A stretch of DNA of 64,000 bases from Noviherbaspirillum aerium (GTDB lineage: Bacteria; Pseudomonadota; Gammaproteobacteria; Burkholderiales; Burkholderiaceae_D), in NCBI RefSeq assembly GCF_008929045.1, contig NZ_VFAH01000002.1:434001-498000 (forward strand), written 5' to 3'. Position numbers and translations under genes: made by a program. Positions 32,701-42,038 of the stretch are shown here, piece by piece. How positions within the stretch are numbered: position 1 is the stretch's first letter; each line of letters starts with the position of its first letter. The notes beneath the pieces are model-generated. The model ran no database searches. It saw only the letters and a program-made list of their open reading frames with translations, and was not told the origin of the DNA.

Positions 32701-35700
32701 AATAATAAATTCCTGGCTTTTGACGGCATCCGTCATACGGCGGTCGAGAAAACGGACGACCTCCTTTCACTCTCTTTGAAATCTCGGAGGAACAAGTTTG
32801 CCGCCTTAACGGCTGAACTGCTTTTATTGCATGCGTTCCAGGCAAATAGGGAGCATCCCGCCGGAGAAAACAGCAATGACGGCAATCAAAGCGCTCTTGT
32901 ACTGGTTCCCGATTCGGTTGATACCGGAACTGAAAATGCGCCCGCATACAAGCTGGTCAAGAAAACGTCCGAAGAGGTCGCCTCAGGCGATATCGTCCTG
33001 GCGCGTAACGCAACGGACACGATGGCGGACACCGCATTTTTGCTTCATCAATTTGTCAATGAAGGGATCTTGGATCTCAAGCGTTTGATAACGCATACCG
33101 AGTCTTGGGATTTCATGAGAGGCGCACTCGAGAAGGAGAACGAGTCTTACAGGATGCGACGACTGCTGACCGGCCAGTACCTGCTTGGCGTGGAGCCAAG
33201 CCAGAAAGGGCTGGCTGGCACATACGGCGTGAAAGACAGCGCTGCGGCTTACAGGCAGTTATGCAGCTTCATGCCGCCCGGTGCGACCCTGGATCTGGAA
33301 CTGTCCAAGGTCTTCGGCATCGACCTCGAGGGTTCGAGCTTGTTCTTCAAGACAGGAGCGCACGAGGTGACCAAGGCCGCCTCCATACAGACGTTTGCGA
33401 TTGAACCGATCAGCGCACTCGCCAGAATCTGGACGCATAAGCTCCAGATCGTCTCTACCGCTGACGATTACACCATCGCAGTGGGAAGCTCCAAGCAGTT
33501 CATCGAAAATATCGTTGCCGCAAAAATCCAGATGGGTATCGGAATTTCCGCAAAGACCGGCATGCCTTCGGGGCTGACTTTGATCGCCTTTGCCTACGCC
33601 GGCTGGAATACGAAACTCAAACTATTTGGTTATGCGCACAACGTCACCACTGAATTGCGTCTCACCATTCCAAAGGACGATGTCGGAGGAGCCGAAGCGA
33701 CGGTTGAGAAAGTCATGTCAGGAAAGCTCAGTCTGCCAGACATGTTGAATTCAAACGTCAGCGGCATCATCAGCAAGCATTCGGTGACACATACGATCAC
33801 CTTCAATCTCGATTTTGAACCCCTTCTCGCCAGCGGTGTGGTCGTCGTCGACAAAATCGACGACAAGAAGAACTTCCTCTTTAAATACATCTTCGCTCCA
33901 GCGGTTCTTCAGGTTAACTTCGCCACGAAAAAAGTCACGGGGCTGACGGCCACGGTTGGCAACGGCGGAATAACCCTTACGTACCATGACGCGACCGACC
34001 ATGAAATATTCGCCACCTACATTGGCGTACATGAATTTCAAACCAATGCAGGCCAGCAGGATCCCGATGGCTCCGACGGACCTGTCAGGGAATTCGATCC
34101 TCAGCAGAAATTCTGGCTCCCCTTCTTTGGCATCATCCATCTTCAGAAAAAGCTGCTTGGAAAAGCGGTGGAGCAGGATGGTTTCAGCATGACCCTCAAC
34201 GCCGAAAGCAAAGAGATGTTGGCCGCCGGCTTCACTCTGACCGCAACGCCGCCGAAGCTTGGACAATCAAAAGGTATCAAGGCGCTGCGCGAACAGTATC
34301 TGGATACCAACGAAGATATTACGGAAGAAATGATTCCCACGTTGAAAGAGCTTCTTAGGCAACACCCTGGAATGAGGGCACATCTGGAAAAATTGAAGGC
34401 TTCCACAAATCCGGTCAATATCAGCTTCGAGCTCAAACCTGGAATACTTGCAAAACTGAACCAAACAATTAGAGATTTAGAAGAACAAGGCATTGCTTTC
34501 ACGCTTGATGAACTCACCGCGAATTTCATGGCTTTGCCGGGAGCGATCCGCATCAAGAGCTTTTCCGTCAGTGAATCGCGCAGGTACGAAACTGGCAACA
34601 GCTCCGGCCTCTCCGCTGGCCGTTTTAACGGCAAGGGAACCATCAGCCTGACCACGCCTGCCGCGTCGATCACCATGCATTATATGGATGACGCCAATGG
34701 AGGGACTTCGTACTTCACCCTGGGCGGCAGCCTGGTGGAAAGTCACGAAAATGCGGGCATTGAGCAGATTGAGCGCATCCATCGCGAAGGCGGATCCGAA
34801 TTGTGGGAATTCCTGCAGAACCCCATGGCCAACAGCCGTGATACCGCGCGACATGCCGCGCGAATCAATGACGTATTGATGAGGCTGCGACACGACCGCA
34901 CCCCGATTATTGATGACCAGACATACGATAACTCTCTTGAAGAAATAGAGACAGCCATCGAAACTCTGCAGAGTAGTGATATTGCGAAGAATCGTAGGAA
35001 GTATGAGACAGCGAAGAAAGGACTGATCGATCGAATCAACCAGGAAATCGATAAAAAGATCGCTCTGATGGGAAGGCATTGGGATGAATTGACTGGAAAC
35101 ACGGCAGGGGCAGACAGTGCCGTCCTCCGTGCGTTCTTCACTGCACGCGACGGTCAACTGGATCGAGTAAGGCTTCTGCAAGTACTGGATGATCCCGAGA
35201 AGCTGACGATTTTCATGTCATCCGTCTGCAGATACACCGGGGCACCGCTGCCGGATGAGTCGCAATACCGGGCGGCGGGTGACGCATCGGCAACCGATAC
35301 GCCTGAGGCAGCTTCGCCATCTACAGGAAGGCTCGGCCACTCAAGGTCCGTAATCAGCCGTCTTCTTGGACGCAGCCAGAAACCATCGGGCGCAGCGCGA
35401 GACGAGTCCGCAGCCAGCAGTGACGAAGGTGACACGGATGGAAGTTACGATCACAGTGGACGGAGTGGTACTCCCGGCACGGGTTCGTCTTTGGGGGCCT
35501 CTCGAGTTGCGGTTGCTCAAGTGGGAGGTGGTCTGCCTGGACTTGGCCAGATGGGTACATCGGTGATTACAGCTCCGGAAGCACATCTCGTTTATCCGGC
35601 CAGTAGTAGGAGCGGTAGGAGCGCGGATGGTGGTTCAACCAAATATCCACCCAGCAGAATTTCCAGAAGGACAACGTCCATGGCATCCGTCCAACCTGAA

Positions 35701-37245
35701 CGCCAACCCGATAGGGCGGGTCGACCGCTGGGCGCAGACGTGGTGCCAATCGGCGAGATGGACGACCTCCACCATTTTAAGGTCACAAAATCAAGAGTCA
35801 AAACGTGGCAAACCAAGGATAAGAAGTTCGAAAGCTTCGAAGAAATTGCAGCAGATCTTAGGAACGAAATCCGACGAATCCTTGCACATGAAATTCTTGA
35901 AGAGAATGAAAGAACGGAACTGGAGCAGCTTGTAGCGATAACTAATGATCGCCAATTCCTTGACTCAGCTGGAGTTAGGATAAATGAAGTTGAAGTTACC
36001 CAAGTTGTCAAAAGGGAGCAAAGACGGGATTACAACTCCTATGCTACAGAGAGATTGAACGCCATAAACGCCGATACTCCACTTGAAGATGATCTGCTTT
36101 ACGGGCTTGTCGCGGCTGCATTAAGCGAACGAGACTGGGATGGAGAAGGCCTGCGGCGGCATATGCTGGAATATCTACGTCGGCAGCCGCAGTTGGTCAC
36201 CGGTTGGGCAAGTGATCTCTTCAGTGCTACCCGTTTAGAAAGTATGAAGCCAGAAGATGTTCGTCAAAATATTGACCGGTTAGTGGCAGCCGTTAACAAT
36301 CCGGCGTCAATTTCGAGCGACGATCTTCTAGACCCGAGTGCTTCAGATGACCTTAATCTAGCAGGTACTTTATTGATGGCGATTGGGATCGCGACACAAA
36401 CCACTATTGAGTTACAGGACACAGCAGGGAACATTCAAAAATTTGGTATTGGTCACCATCGAACAGCGGGCGGTGCGACTATAGACTTCAGCCCTAATGT
36501 AATTCGGCTCGCAATCCAGGATAATCGGTATGTTGCAGTTTCAAGAGACGACGTGTCTAGCCAATACCGATCCTTTGAAACTGATGAGGCCGACGATCAA
36601 TCGGTTGACCGGACTCCTTCACGGAGTCCGAGCCCGGCTTCACGGCATGCGGCCCAACCTTCCCGGACTTCGGGCGCTGGTTCACGGAGTGCAGACCAAC
36701 CTCAAGGGAGCCCGAGTGTTCGCACACTGAGAGACGACGTGTCTAGCCAATACCGATCCTTTGAAACTGACGAGGCCGACGATCGATCGGTTGACCGGGC
36801 TCCTTCACGGAGTCCGAGCCCGGCTTCACGGCGTGCGGTCCAATCCTCCCGGACTTCAGGCGCTGGATCACGGAGTGCAGACCAATCTTCACGGAGTCTG
36901 AGTGTTGGTTCACGGAGTGAAGGTGTTGCTTCATCAACGCGTTCCGCATCTCCAACGACTGGCGTCCAAAGGATAAGAACGCCAGATCTTGAATTACAAA
37001 CGCCAGACTTTGGCTCCGATTTCGAGGTTGATACTGGAGTCGATAGGATAGGAATGCCTAATCTTGGCTCCGCGTTTGAGGTTGATCTTGAAGCGGGTTC
37101 ACGGAGTGCGCGCCAATCCTCACGGACTCCGAGTACGCGTACACTAAGATCTGCAGAATCTTATGACGCTGGACTTGACCCCGCTGATGTATCGGCTGCG
37201 TTGCAATTGCTTGAGGAGGAAAATAGTGAGGGAAGAGAGGGCTGA
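29752..37245 (+). CDS. Very large T3SS effector candidate, AvrE/DspE-like
   Basis: 2497 residues, HrpL-box controlled, GC lower than the surroundings. Order: a Ser/Pro/Thr-rich N-terminus typical of T3SS signals (about 1-180); a beta-propeller-like region (about 230-680) with visible blade repeats (IRSMTFTSDGKLLVLDQRNS, IRDINFSFNGGIDIRTANGN, IGFMSFDKNGMLLLHDTAGR); a WxxxE motif (WSYAE at 719); a helical middle; a long beta-rich region (about 1190-1700) such as YTIAVGSSKQFIENIVAAKI; coiled stretches; and a polar C-terminal extension (about 1850-2497) with an internal duplication. AvrE-family effectors (about 1,600-2,000 residues) combine a propeller with a membrane-pore beta-barrel; this one would be an enlarged relative. 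The family call is tentative; effector status is well supported by promoter and context. No AvrF-type chaperone gene is adjacent. Confidence 0.6.
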   Translation: MRLAGKIFNSGSGQPGPTTNPPSENRAPQSALQAGTTDPSPAPKGNTAGPVTDTRNSRHVVFRAVSDKLIPKSMRRGKSEVETSRSRQEAGKVAQGAKGFASLLPGWKKTGDSRNTDARAPAPEQTAEPEIAAKSRSFRERATDAKIKLKNLTTSSRDAPDGNVTPERDSIRRPWYSALKGASISVANIANGGTQHANGPRVELQNITHTPAGSYCTVNGRLYIAQKVKVSGPLNIARKKTYVDVWSPGPDVPIASLAMGANRKLAALTRGGELFELHANGQASDAFPSIQLPQDTSSFAVSFKGSVAFTSRANPGHIGYLDYKDRLNGNADNIVWIPRPAQQGTDGNQDIRSMTFTSDGKLLVLDQRNSLWEGHRTSNNGSIAMQWQESRGLEMHSMPPVLSKKLKKPHPKQALVELKKETILSNGQLIERRKDGQAVSFQPITAPAGTYNFARSLDGSLAIVSDRPEHRNQIGFLHHQYRNEAQPTEYINWIDLPEGATDPSRNHNIRDINFSFNGGIDIRTANGNTWKSTPPEPNAAVGWHSGALLPETAYDFAVSAQGAQAVVSTDVPDSLLYTMPAEGEKAGRTVIVNLPEVHRRSDGRNIGFMSFDKNGMLLLHDTAGRRWRSNLASVHESGQGNVQLKWEALQPEVSTTRPRPDAPGKLTHTLKHVIAKANPQLPVVPPAPQPVSLHLRADGQVGGLDASNRPLVLELNGRWSYAEYKAPNALFKFFKKFKRAPAGDVAVNGLGLVHGAQNWIVLNRSKKEWLIPVWATKRFAAEDRTERWKNWFKGSFEHVKKLSTVDIKKDTALARAALLNQIARPTLATSVLAEQPDPAKAWINARTLQLLGQLDHYTGTLKPPRTEEEIEAQLKPILEKHFPNAEDADAPAKAIAKAEGSEAPSDANAVSIPLSQGAIRKHYVNALKKTDSNAQKLAAEYHAPPEKVNSNENVLYVLREARRAMGMTAEQDPILNQLDGMLGNNKFLAFDGIRHTAVEKTDDLLSLSLKSRRNKFAALTAELLLLHAFQANREHPAGENSNDGNQSALVLVPDSVDTGTENAPAYKLVKKTSEEVASGDIVLARNATDTMADTAFLLHQFVNEGILDLKRLITHTESWDFMRGALEKENESYRMRRLLTGQYLLGVEPSQKGLAGTYGVKDSAAAYRQLCSFMPPGATLDLELSKVFGIDLEGSSLFFKTGAHEVTKAASIQTFAIEPISALARIWTHKLQIVSTADDYTIAVGSSKQFIENIVAAKIQMGIGISAKTGMPSGLTLIAFAYAGWNTKLKLFGYAHNVTTELRLTIPKDDVGGAEATVEKVMSGKLSLPDMLNSNVSGIISKHSVTHTITFNLDFEPLLASGVVVVDKIDDKKNFLFKYIFAPAVLQVNFATKKVTGLTATVGNGGITLTYHDATDHEIFATYIGVHEFQTNAGQQDPDGSDGPVREFDPQQKFWLPFFGIIHLQKKLLGKAVEQDGFSMTLNAESKEMLAAGFTLTATPPKLGQSKGIKALREQYLDTNEDITEEMIPTLKELLRQHPGMRAHLEKLKASTNPVNISFELKPGILAKLNQTIRDLEEQGIAFTLDELTANFMALPGAIRIKSFSVSESRRYETGNSSGLSAGRFNGKGTISLTTPAASITMHYMDDANGGTSYFTLGGSLVESHENAGIEQIERIHREGGSELWEFLQNPMANSRDTARHAARINDVLMRLRHDRTPIIDDQTYDNSLEEIETAIETLQSSDIAKNRRKYETAKKGLIDRINQEIDKKIALMGRHWDELTGNTAGADSAVLRAFFTARDGQLDRVRLLQVLDDPEKLTIFMSSVCRYTGAPLPDESQYRAAGDASATDTPEAASPSTGRLGHSRSVISRLLGRSQKPSGAARDESAASSDEGDTDGSYDHSGRSGTPGTGSSLGASRVAVAQVGGGLPGLGQMGTSVITAPEAHLVYPASSRSGRSADGGSTKYPPSRISRRTTSMASVQPERQPDRAGRPLGADVVPIGEMDDLHHFKVTKSRVKTWQTKDKKFESFEEIAADLRNEIRRILAHEILEENERTELEQLVAITNDRQFLDSAGVRINEVEVTQVVKREQRRDYNSYATERLNAINADTPLEDDLLYGLVAAALSERDWDGEGLRRHMLEYLRRQPQLVTGWASDLFSATRLESMKPEDVRQNIDRLVAAVNNPASISSDDLLDPSASDDLNLAGTLLMAIGIATQTTIELQDTAGNIQKFGIGHHRTAGGATIDFSPNVIRLAIQDNRYVAVSRDDVSSQYRSFETDEADDQSVDRTPSRSPSPASRHAAQPSRTSGAGSRSADQPQGSPSVRTLRDDVSSQYRSFETDEADDRSVDRAPSRSPSPASRRAVQSSRTSGAGSRSADQSSRSLSVGSRSEGVASSTRSASPTTGVQRIRTPDLELQTPDFGSDFEVDTGVDRIGMPNLGSAFEVDLEAGSRSARQSSRTPSTRTLRSAESYDAGLDPADVSAALQLLEEENSEGREG
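36544..36915 (+). repeat. Tandem duplication, 186-bp unit, inside the giant effector gene
   Basis: Two nearly identical copies (36544-36729 and 36730 to about 36915) each encode about 62 residues beginning RDDVSSQYRSFETDEADD and continuing with SPSPASR and SGAGSRSAD motifs. A shorter related Ser/Arg block (GSRSARQSSRTPS) follows near 37100. The low divergence suggests a recent or actively homogenised repeat. Confidence 0.85.
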
Positions 37246-37373
37246 CCTTGAGGCTGCTGTTTGAAGGATAACCGTTGCTCGCGCCTCGGAAGTGACAGGC
37301 TCATCTGAACACTTCATATTTGAGGACTGAACTGTGGTTACACAGATTGTGCAGGGAGTAATATTCCTGCCAA

Positions 37374-37412
37374 GGGGCATCCCATTCACGCCCTGCATGA
37401 ATGGGATGCCCC
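37374..37412. terminator. Perfect 15-bp stem hairpin downstream of the giant effector gene
   Basis: Arms 37374-37388 and 37398-37412 are fully complementary with a 9-base loop. No T-run follows. The 417-base gap (37246-37662) holds no gene I can support; this hairpin is its only notable element and probably ends or protects the effector transcript. Confidence 0.55.
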
Positions 37413-37662
37413 CTCGATCGCATGCTGCTCTTGGCTATGTTTGATCAGCGTCGCGAACGTTTCGGAGTCGCATTGCGTTGCTTTGAGGTACGGAAGCGCA
37501 CGCGTACCGACGTACGCCGAGCACCGCAGGCGCGGGGCCGCAGTCTGAGCGAGCAGCCGCTTAGCAAACACAGCCTGGAGCGGGTTGCCTTGAGACGACG
37601 CAGCACCCCTGCGGACGTCTTCTGAATAGCAGGACATAGTGCCATCAACTTGAGGACACAAT

Positions 37663-38724
37663 ATGAAAGCAGCATTCCTGACCGGCCACGGCGGCAACGA
37701 AGTGGTCCGGGTGGCCGACCGGCCCGATCCGGTTCGCCGCTCCGGAGAAGTTCTGGTGCGCATGCGATGGGCCACGCTCAACCGCGTCGATCTGTACATG
37801 CGCGACAGCGGTGCCGGCATCACGCACCGGCTGCCGCAGATACTCGGGCTCGACGGCATGGGCATCGTGGAGGAGGTGGATGCCGGCGAGACGATGCTTG
37901 CGCCCGGGCAGAAGGTGGTCGTGCATCCGGCCATCGGCTGCGGCCGCTGCGAGTTCTGCCTGCGCGGCGACACCGTGCTCTGCACTGCCGTCAGCTACCT
38001 CGGCGAGCACCGCGACGGCACGCTGTCGGAATATGTCGCGCTGCCGGCATCGAACGTATTTCCCATGCCTGCGCATCTGGAGCATGCGCAGGCGGCCGCG
38101 CTGGGCGTGACTTACCTCACCGCCTGGCGCATGCTGTTTTCCAGGGCGCAGCTCAAGCCCTGGGAGACAGTCCTGATTTTCGGCGTCGGCGGCGGCGTTT
38201 CGCTGGCGGCGCTGCAGTTGGCGAAAATGGCCGGCGCGCGCGCCATCGTGACCTCGCGCGAGGATGACAAGCTCAGGCTTGCCGCCGCCGCCGGAGCCGA
38301 TCACACCATCAATGGCGGAACGCAGGACATCGCCAAAACCGTACTCGCCCTGACCGGCGGGCGCGGCGTGGATGTGGTGATTGAAAACGTGGGACAGGCC
38401 GTCTGGTCGAGCGCCCTCAAGTCGCTGGTGCGCGGCGGACGCCTCGTGACCTGCGGCGCGACCTCGGGCGACCAGCCGCCGGCGGACCTGCGCCGGGTGT
38501 TCATCCGCCAGCTGCAGATTTTCGGTTCGACGCTGGGCAGCCTCGGCGAATTCGCCGATCTGCTGGGCTTCGTCGAGCGCACCGGCCTGCGGCCCATCGT
38601 GTCGGCGCGCTACCGGCTCGACCAGATTCATGCGGCGCTCGATCATCTCGAAGCGGGCAGGCAGTTCGGCAAGGTGGCGGTGGCGATCGCTGATGCCGCT
38701 GATGCCGCCGACACCGGGGCTTGA
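37663..38724 (+). CDS. Zinc-binding alcohol dehydrogenase / quinone oxidoreductase-like (MDR) protein
   Basis: 353 residues of the medium-chain dehydrogenase/reductase superfamily. An N-terminal GroES-like domain carries the structural-zinc Cys set (GCGRCEFCLRGDTVLC, about residues 98-113). The Rossmann domain has FGVGGGVSLAALQLAKMAGA (NADP-binding). The usual catalytic Cys-His zinc site is altered (NRVDLYMRD in place of C-x-x-D), so it may act like a quinone or enone reductase. ATG 37663 follows GAGGAC. The next gene starts within its stop codon, so the two are co-transcribed. Confidence 0.85.
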   Translation: MKAAFLTGHGGNEVVRVADRPDPVRRSGEVLVRMRWATLNRVDLYMRDSGAGITHRLPQILGLDGMGIVEEVDAGETMLAPGQKVVVHPAIGCGRCEFCLRGDTVLCTAVSYLGEHRDGTLSEYVALPASNVFPMPAHLEHAQAAALGVTYLTAWRMLFSRAQLKPWETVLIFGVGGGVSLAALQLAKMAGARAIVTSREDDKLRLAAAAGADHTINGGTQDIAKTVLALTGGRGVDVVIENVGQAVWSSALKSLVRGGRLVTCGATSGDQPPADLRRVFIRQLQIFGSTLGSLGEFADLLGFVERTGLRPIVSARYRLDQIHAALDHLEAGRQFGKVAVAIADAADAADTGA

Positions 38725-39905
38725 TTGCACGAGGCGGCCCGGCCGGATCTGACGTCATTACCTACTTGAAGGCAGCAACAGGATTGAAGACTATCGTACT
38801 CGGCGGCTACGGCAATGTCGGCGCGCGCATCAGCCGCGCCCTTGCGCAGCGGCCGGTGTTTGAACTCGTGGTCGCCGGCCGCGATGCGCAGCGCGCCGCC
38901 CGGCTGGCAGGCGAACTTCCCGTGGGCGCAAGCCATGCCCATCTCGATGCCGGCGATCCGGATCTGGGGCAGCGTCTGAAGGCGCTGGGAGCGCAACTCG
39001 TCATTCATGCCGCGGGCCCGTTCCAGCCACAGGGATATGGCGCCGCGCTGGCCGCAGCCGCTGCGGGAGCGCACTATATCGACCTCGCGCACGGGCGGCG
39101 GTTCGTCTGCGATTTCGCGGCATCCACCGGTGCGGCATTCAGGCAGGCGAACACCATGGCCATCACCGGCGCCGGCGCCGTACCCGCACTGTCATCCGCC
39201 GTCATCGATGCATTGAGCGCCGGCTGGCAGCAGGTCCGGTCCATCGACTTGTGCATCGCACCGGGCCAGACCGCGCCGCGCGGCGCGGCGACGCTGGCCG
39301 CGGTGCTGGATGACTGCGGCGCGCCGATACAGGTATGGGAACAGGGGCAGTGGCGAACGCGCCATGGCTGGGCCGAACCGGAACGCGTCGACTTCCATCG
39401 GTTGCCGCCCCGGCTCGGCGCACTCTGCGACATATCCGATCTGGAACTGCTGCCGCAACGCTATCCGGGCGTTCGCTCGGTCATGTTCCGGGCCGCGTTG
39501 GAGATCGGCGCTGCCCAATGGATGCTTGCCGCGATGTCAGGCCTGCGCCGCGCCGGCCTGCTCAAGTCACCGGCGCGTCTTGCCGGCCTGCTCCACCGGG
39601 CGGGCAAATGCCTCGACCGCTTCGGCACGGCGCTGGGAGGCATGGTGGTGCGGGTGGAAGGCGTCAATGCCGCCGGCAGGCTGGCGCGGCACGCCTGGCA
39701 TATCACCGTCGGCGACAATCATGGTGCGGAGCTGCCCTGCATGCCGGCGATCCTCCTGGCCGAACGCATCGCCGGCGGCACGCTGTCCGCACCCGGCGCG
39801 CACGCGGCGATGGGCTGGCTGTCATTGCCGGACTTCACCCCGGAATTCGAGCGCTGGGGCATGACGACCCATATCGTGCACGAGAGAAGCGGCGACGGCG
39901 CATGA
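38721..39905 (+). CDS. Saccharopine-dehydrogenase-like NAD(P)-binding protein
   Basis: About 394 residues if TTG 38721 is used. The Rossmann motif TIVLGGYGNVGARISRAL begins at about residue 23, and GRDAQRAARLAGEL and LVIHAAGPFQPQGYGAALAA follow, as in the saccharopine dehydrogenase / trans-acting enoyl reductase family. No ATG precedes the Rossmann fold, so the true start (TTG 38721, or a TTG/GTG nearer 38770) is uncertain. Overlapping the MDR stop suggests translational coupling and a shared substrate, which cannot be named. Confidence 0.75.
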   Translation: MIARGGPAGSDVITYLKAATGLKTIVLGGYGNVGARISRALAQRPVFELVVAGRDAQRAARLAGELPVGASHAHLDAGDPDLGQRLKALGAQLVIHAAGPFQPQGYGAALAAAAAGAHYIDLAHGRRFVCDFAASTGAAFRQANTMAITGAGAVPALSSAVIDALSAGWQQVRSIDLCIAPGQTAPRGAATLAAVLDDCGAPIQVWEQGQWRTRHGWAEPERVDFHRLPPRLGALCDISDLELLPQRYPGVRSVMFRAALEIGAAQWMLAAMSGLRRAGLLKSPARLAGLLHRAGKCLDRFGTALGGMVVRVEGVNAAGRLARHAWHITVGDNHGAELPCMPAILLAERIAGGTLSAPGAHAAMGWLSLPDFTPEFERWGMTTHIVHERSGDGA

Positions 39906-39967
39906 GCGCACGCGGATGGTAGGGGCAAGCGCGGGCGCGAATCGGGACCGCGATGCAACTTATCGGA

Positions 39968-40360
39968 CTAGTCCGGAACGACCGCTGTCACCTCGATCTC
40001 GACCCTTGCCTGGTCCTCGACCAGCGCGGTGACCTGCACCGCCGTCATCGCCGGGTAATGGCGGCCGATGATGTCGCGGTAGGCTTCGCCGATTTCCCTG
40101 TAGGCGCCGACGTATTCCTTCTTGTTCACCACATACCAGGTCATGCGCACGATATGCTCCGGCTTGGCATCGGCTTCCCTCAGGACCTCGACCACGTTCT
40201 GCAGCGCCTGCCGCACCTGCCCGGCGAAATCCGTCGCCTGGAAGCGGCAGTCCTTGTCCCATCCGATCATGCCGCTCACGAATACCATCTTGCCCTTGGC
40301 GGCAATGCCGTTGGCATAGCCTTTCGGGCGCGCCCAGTCAGGCGGTTGCAGGATGTTCAT
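39968..40360 (-). CDS. RidA/YjgF-family imine/enamine deaminase
   Basis: 130 residues with the RidA fold pattern: KMVFVSGMIGWDKDCRF, QVRQALQNVVEVLREADA and the C-terminal LVEDQARVEIEVTAVVP. The family hydrolyses reactive enamine/imine intermediates and typically has a substrate-carboxylate-binding Arg here. It is the last gene of the 2-aminobenzoyl-CoA-type operon (four-base overlap with the thioesterase gene). Deamination of an enamine intermediate is the step expected after ring reduction in that pathway, so its job is probably pathway-specific. Confidence 0.85.
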   Translation of the reverse strand: MNILQPPDWARPKGYANGIAAKGKMVFVSGMIGWDKDCRFQATDFAGQVRQALQNVVEVLREADAKPEHIVRMTWYVVNKKEYVGAYREIGEAYRDIIGRHYPAMTAVQVTALVEDQARVEIEVTAVVPD

Positions 40361-40830
40361 GCTGGTCCTTTCTCGTCTTTGTTGTCGTTTGCGTCCGCAG
40401 CGCGGAAGCGGGCGGCCTGCCGCGCAACTTCCGTCGGCAGCGGCATCGCGCGGCGCTCGCGCAGGTCCATTGCGGCCAGCACCAGCTTCGCCCGCACGCG
40501 CTCGCCGCCGTCGGGGCCGAGCAGCCGCATCGCCACATGCAGCGAGCAGCGGCCCAGTTTCCGCACCTGCAGGCAGGCCTGCAGGACTTCGCCGAGTTCG
40601 CTGGGCGCGATGAAGTCGGTCTCCAGGTGCACGGTGGGCAGGCCCCAGTGCTGGCGCAGGTGCATGTCGCGGAAGCTGATGCCGAGTTCCTGCGCGCACC
40701 AGTCCTCGACCACGCCGTTGAACATTTCGAAATAGCGCGGATAGAACACGATGCCGGCCGGATCGCAGTCGCCGAAGCGCACCGGGATATGACGGCGGAA
40801 CACCTCGCCGTCATGCGCGTCGATCGTCAT
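40357..40830 (-). CDS. 4-hydroxybenzoyl-CoA-thioesterase-like hotdog-fold protein
   Basis: 157 residues, hotdog fold. The N-terminal [27 protein letters not shown] has the DxDxxG-type catalytic Asp motif of 4-hydroxybenzoyl-CoA thioesterases. It may release a CoA intermediate or remove dead-end thioesters. It overlaps the genes on both sides by four bases. The C-terminal 20 residues are charged and variable. Confidence 0.82.
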   Translation of the reverse strand: MTIDAHDGEVFRRHIPVRFGDCDPAGIVFYPRYFEMFNGVVEDWCAQELGISFRDMHLRQHWGLPTVHLETDFIAPSELGEVLQACLQVRKLGRCSLHVAMRLLGPDGGERVRAKLVLAAMDLRERRAMPLPTEVARQAARFRAADANDNKDEKGPA

Positions 40831-42008
40831 GCCGCCGCCCTTGCAGCCCCCGGATCGCGCAGCATCTCGCGCGCGATGATGAGCTGCTGCACTTCGGTGG
40901 CGCCTTCGTAGATACGCAATGCGCGGATTTCCCGGTAGAGCCGTTCGACCGGCTGTTCGCTGACCACGCCAAGCCCGCCGAACATCTGCACCGCCGCATC
41001 GATCACCTGCTGCGCGGTTTCGGTGGCGGTCATCTTCGCCATGGCCGCTTCCCTCGTGACGCGCTGGCCCTGGTCGCGCTGCCAGGCGGCGCGGTAGGTC
41101 AGCAATGCGGAGGCATCGATGCCGGTTGCCATCTGCGCGAGCTTGGCCTGGGTGAGCTGGAAATCGGCCAGCACCTGGCCGAACATCGAACGCGTGCCGG
41201 CGCGCCGCAGCGCTTCGTCGAGCGCGCGCCGGGCGAAACCGAGCGCGGCGGCGGCCACCGAGGTGCGGAAGATATCGAGCGTGGCCATCGCCACCTTGAA
41301 GCCCTCGCCCGCGGCGCCGAGCCGGCTCGATGCCGGCACGCGGCAGTCGGCAAAGCGCAGCCGCGCCAGCGGATGCGGCGCGATCACCTCGATGCGCTCG
41401 GCGATTTCCAGGCCCGGCGCATCGGCATCGACCACGAAGGCGGAGATGCCGCGCGCTCCCGGCGCTTCGCCGGTGCGGGCGAAGACGACATAGAAATCGG
41501 CGATGCCGCCGTTGGAGATCCAGGTTTTTTCTCCATTCAGGACATAGCTGTCGCCTTCCTGCACGGCGGCGCATTGCATGGAGGCGACATCGGAGCCGGC
41601 ATTCGGCTCCGACAGGGCGAACGCGGCAATCGCTTCGCCGGCGGCCACGCGCGGCAGGTAGCTGCGCTTCTGGGCCTCGCTGCCGTACAGCGTGATCGCG
41701 CCCGAGCCGAGGCCTTGCATGGCGAAGGCGAAATCCGCCAGGCCGGAATGGCGGGCCAGGGTTTCGCGGATCAGGCAGATGGCCCGCGTATCGATGGCCT
41801 CGCCGACGCCGCCGAATGCCGTGCCGCCGACCGCATGCCGCAGCCAGCCGGCCGCGCCGAGCTCGCGCACCAGCGCACGGCAGGCGGCATCGACATCGGC
41901 TTCATGCTGCTGGCTGATGTGCCCGCTCGCCCAGTCATCCAGCGATTGTTCGAGTTCGCGGTGGCGGCCGTCGAGGAAGGGCCAGTTCAGGTAGGTTTTG
42001 TCGGACAT
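40827..42008 (-). CDS. Acyl-CoA dehydrogenase
   Basis: 393 residues with standard acyl-CoA dehydrogenase blocks: [15 protein letters not shown] (FAD/substrate-binding), [22 protein letters not shown], the arginine-containing [17 protein letters not shown], and [35 protein letters not shown] near the end, in which the catalytic Glu lies in the YEGATE motif. In this operon it would oxidise an alicyclic CoA ester formed after ring reduction. Starts 30 bases after the enoyl-CoA hydratase stop. Confidence 0.9.
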   Translation of the reverse strand: MSDKTYLNWPFLDGRHRELEQSLDDWASGHISQQHEADVDAACRALVRELGAAGWLRHAVGGTAFGGVGEAIDTRAICLIRETLARHSGLADFAFAMQGLGSGAITLYGSEAQKRSYLPRVAAGEAIAAFALSEPNAGSDVASMQCAAVQEGDSYVLNGEKTWISNGGIADFYVVFARTGEAPGARGISAFVVDADAPGLEIAERIEVIAPHPLARLRFADCRVPASSRLGAAGEGFKVAMATLDIFRTSVAAAALGFARRALDEALRRAGTRSMFGQVLADFQLTQAKLAQMATGIDASALLTYRAAWQRDQGQRVTREAAMAKMTATETAQQVIDAAVQMFGGLGVVSEQPVERLYREIRALRIYEGATEVQQLIIAREMLRDPGAARAAA

Positions 42009-42038
42009 GTCGTTTCCCGTTTCCTGTTCTTTGTTTTT

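Noticed and set aside
36544-37200. Reading the Ser/Arg-rich repeats as a separate small gene or a frameshifted tail
   Set aside because: The frame is continuous with the upstream effector and ends in a single TGA; no internal ribosome site is seen.
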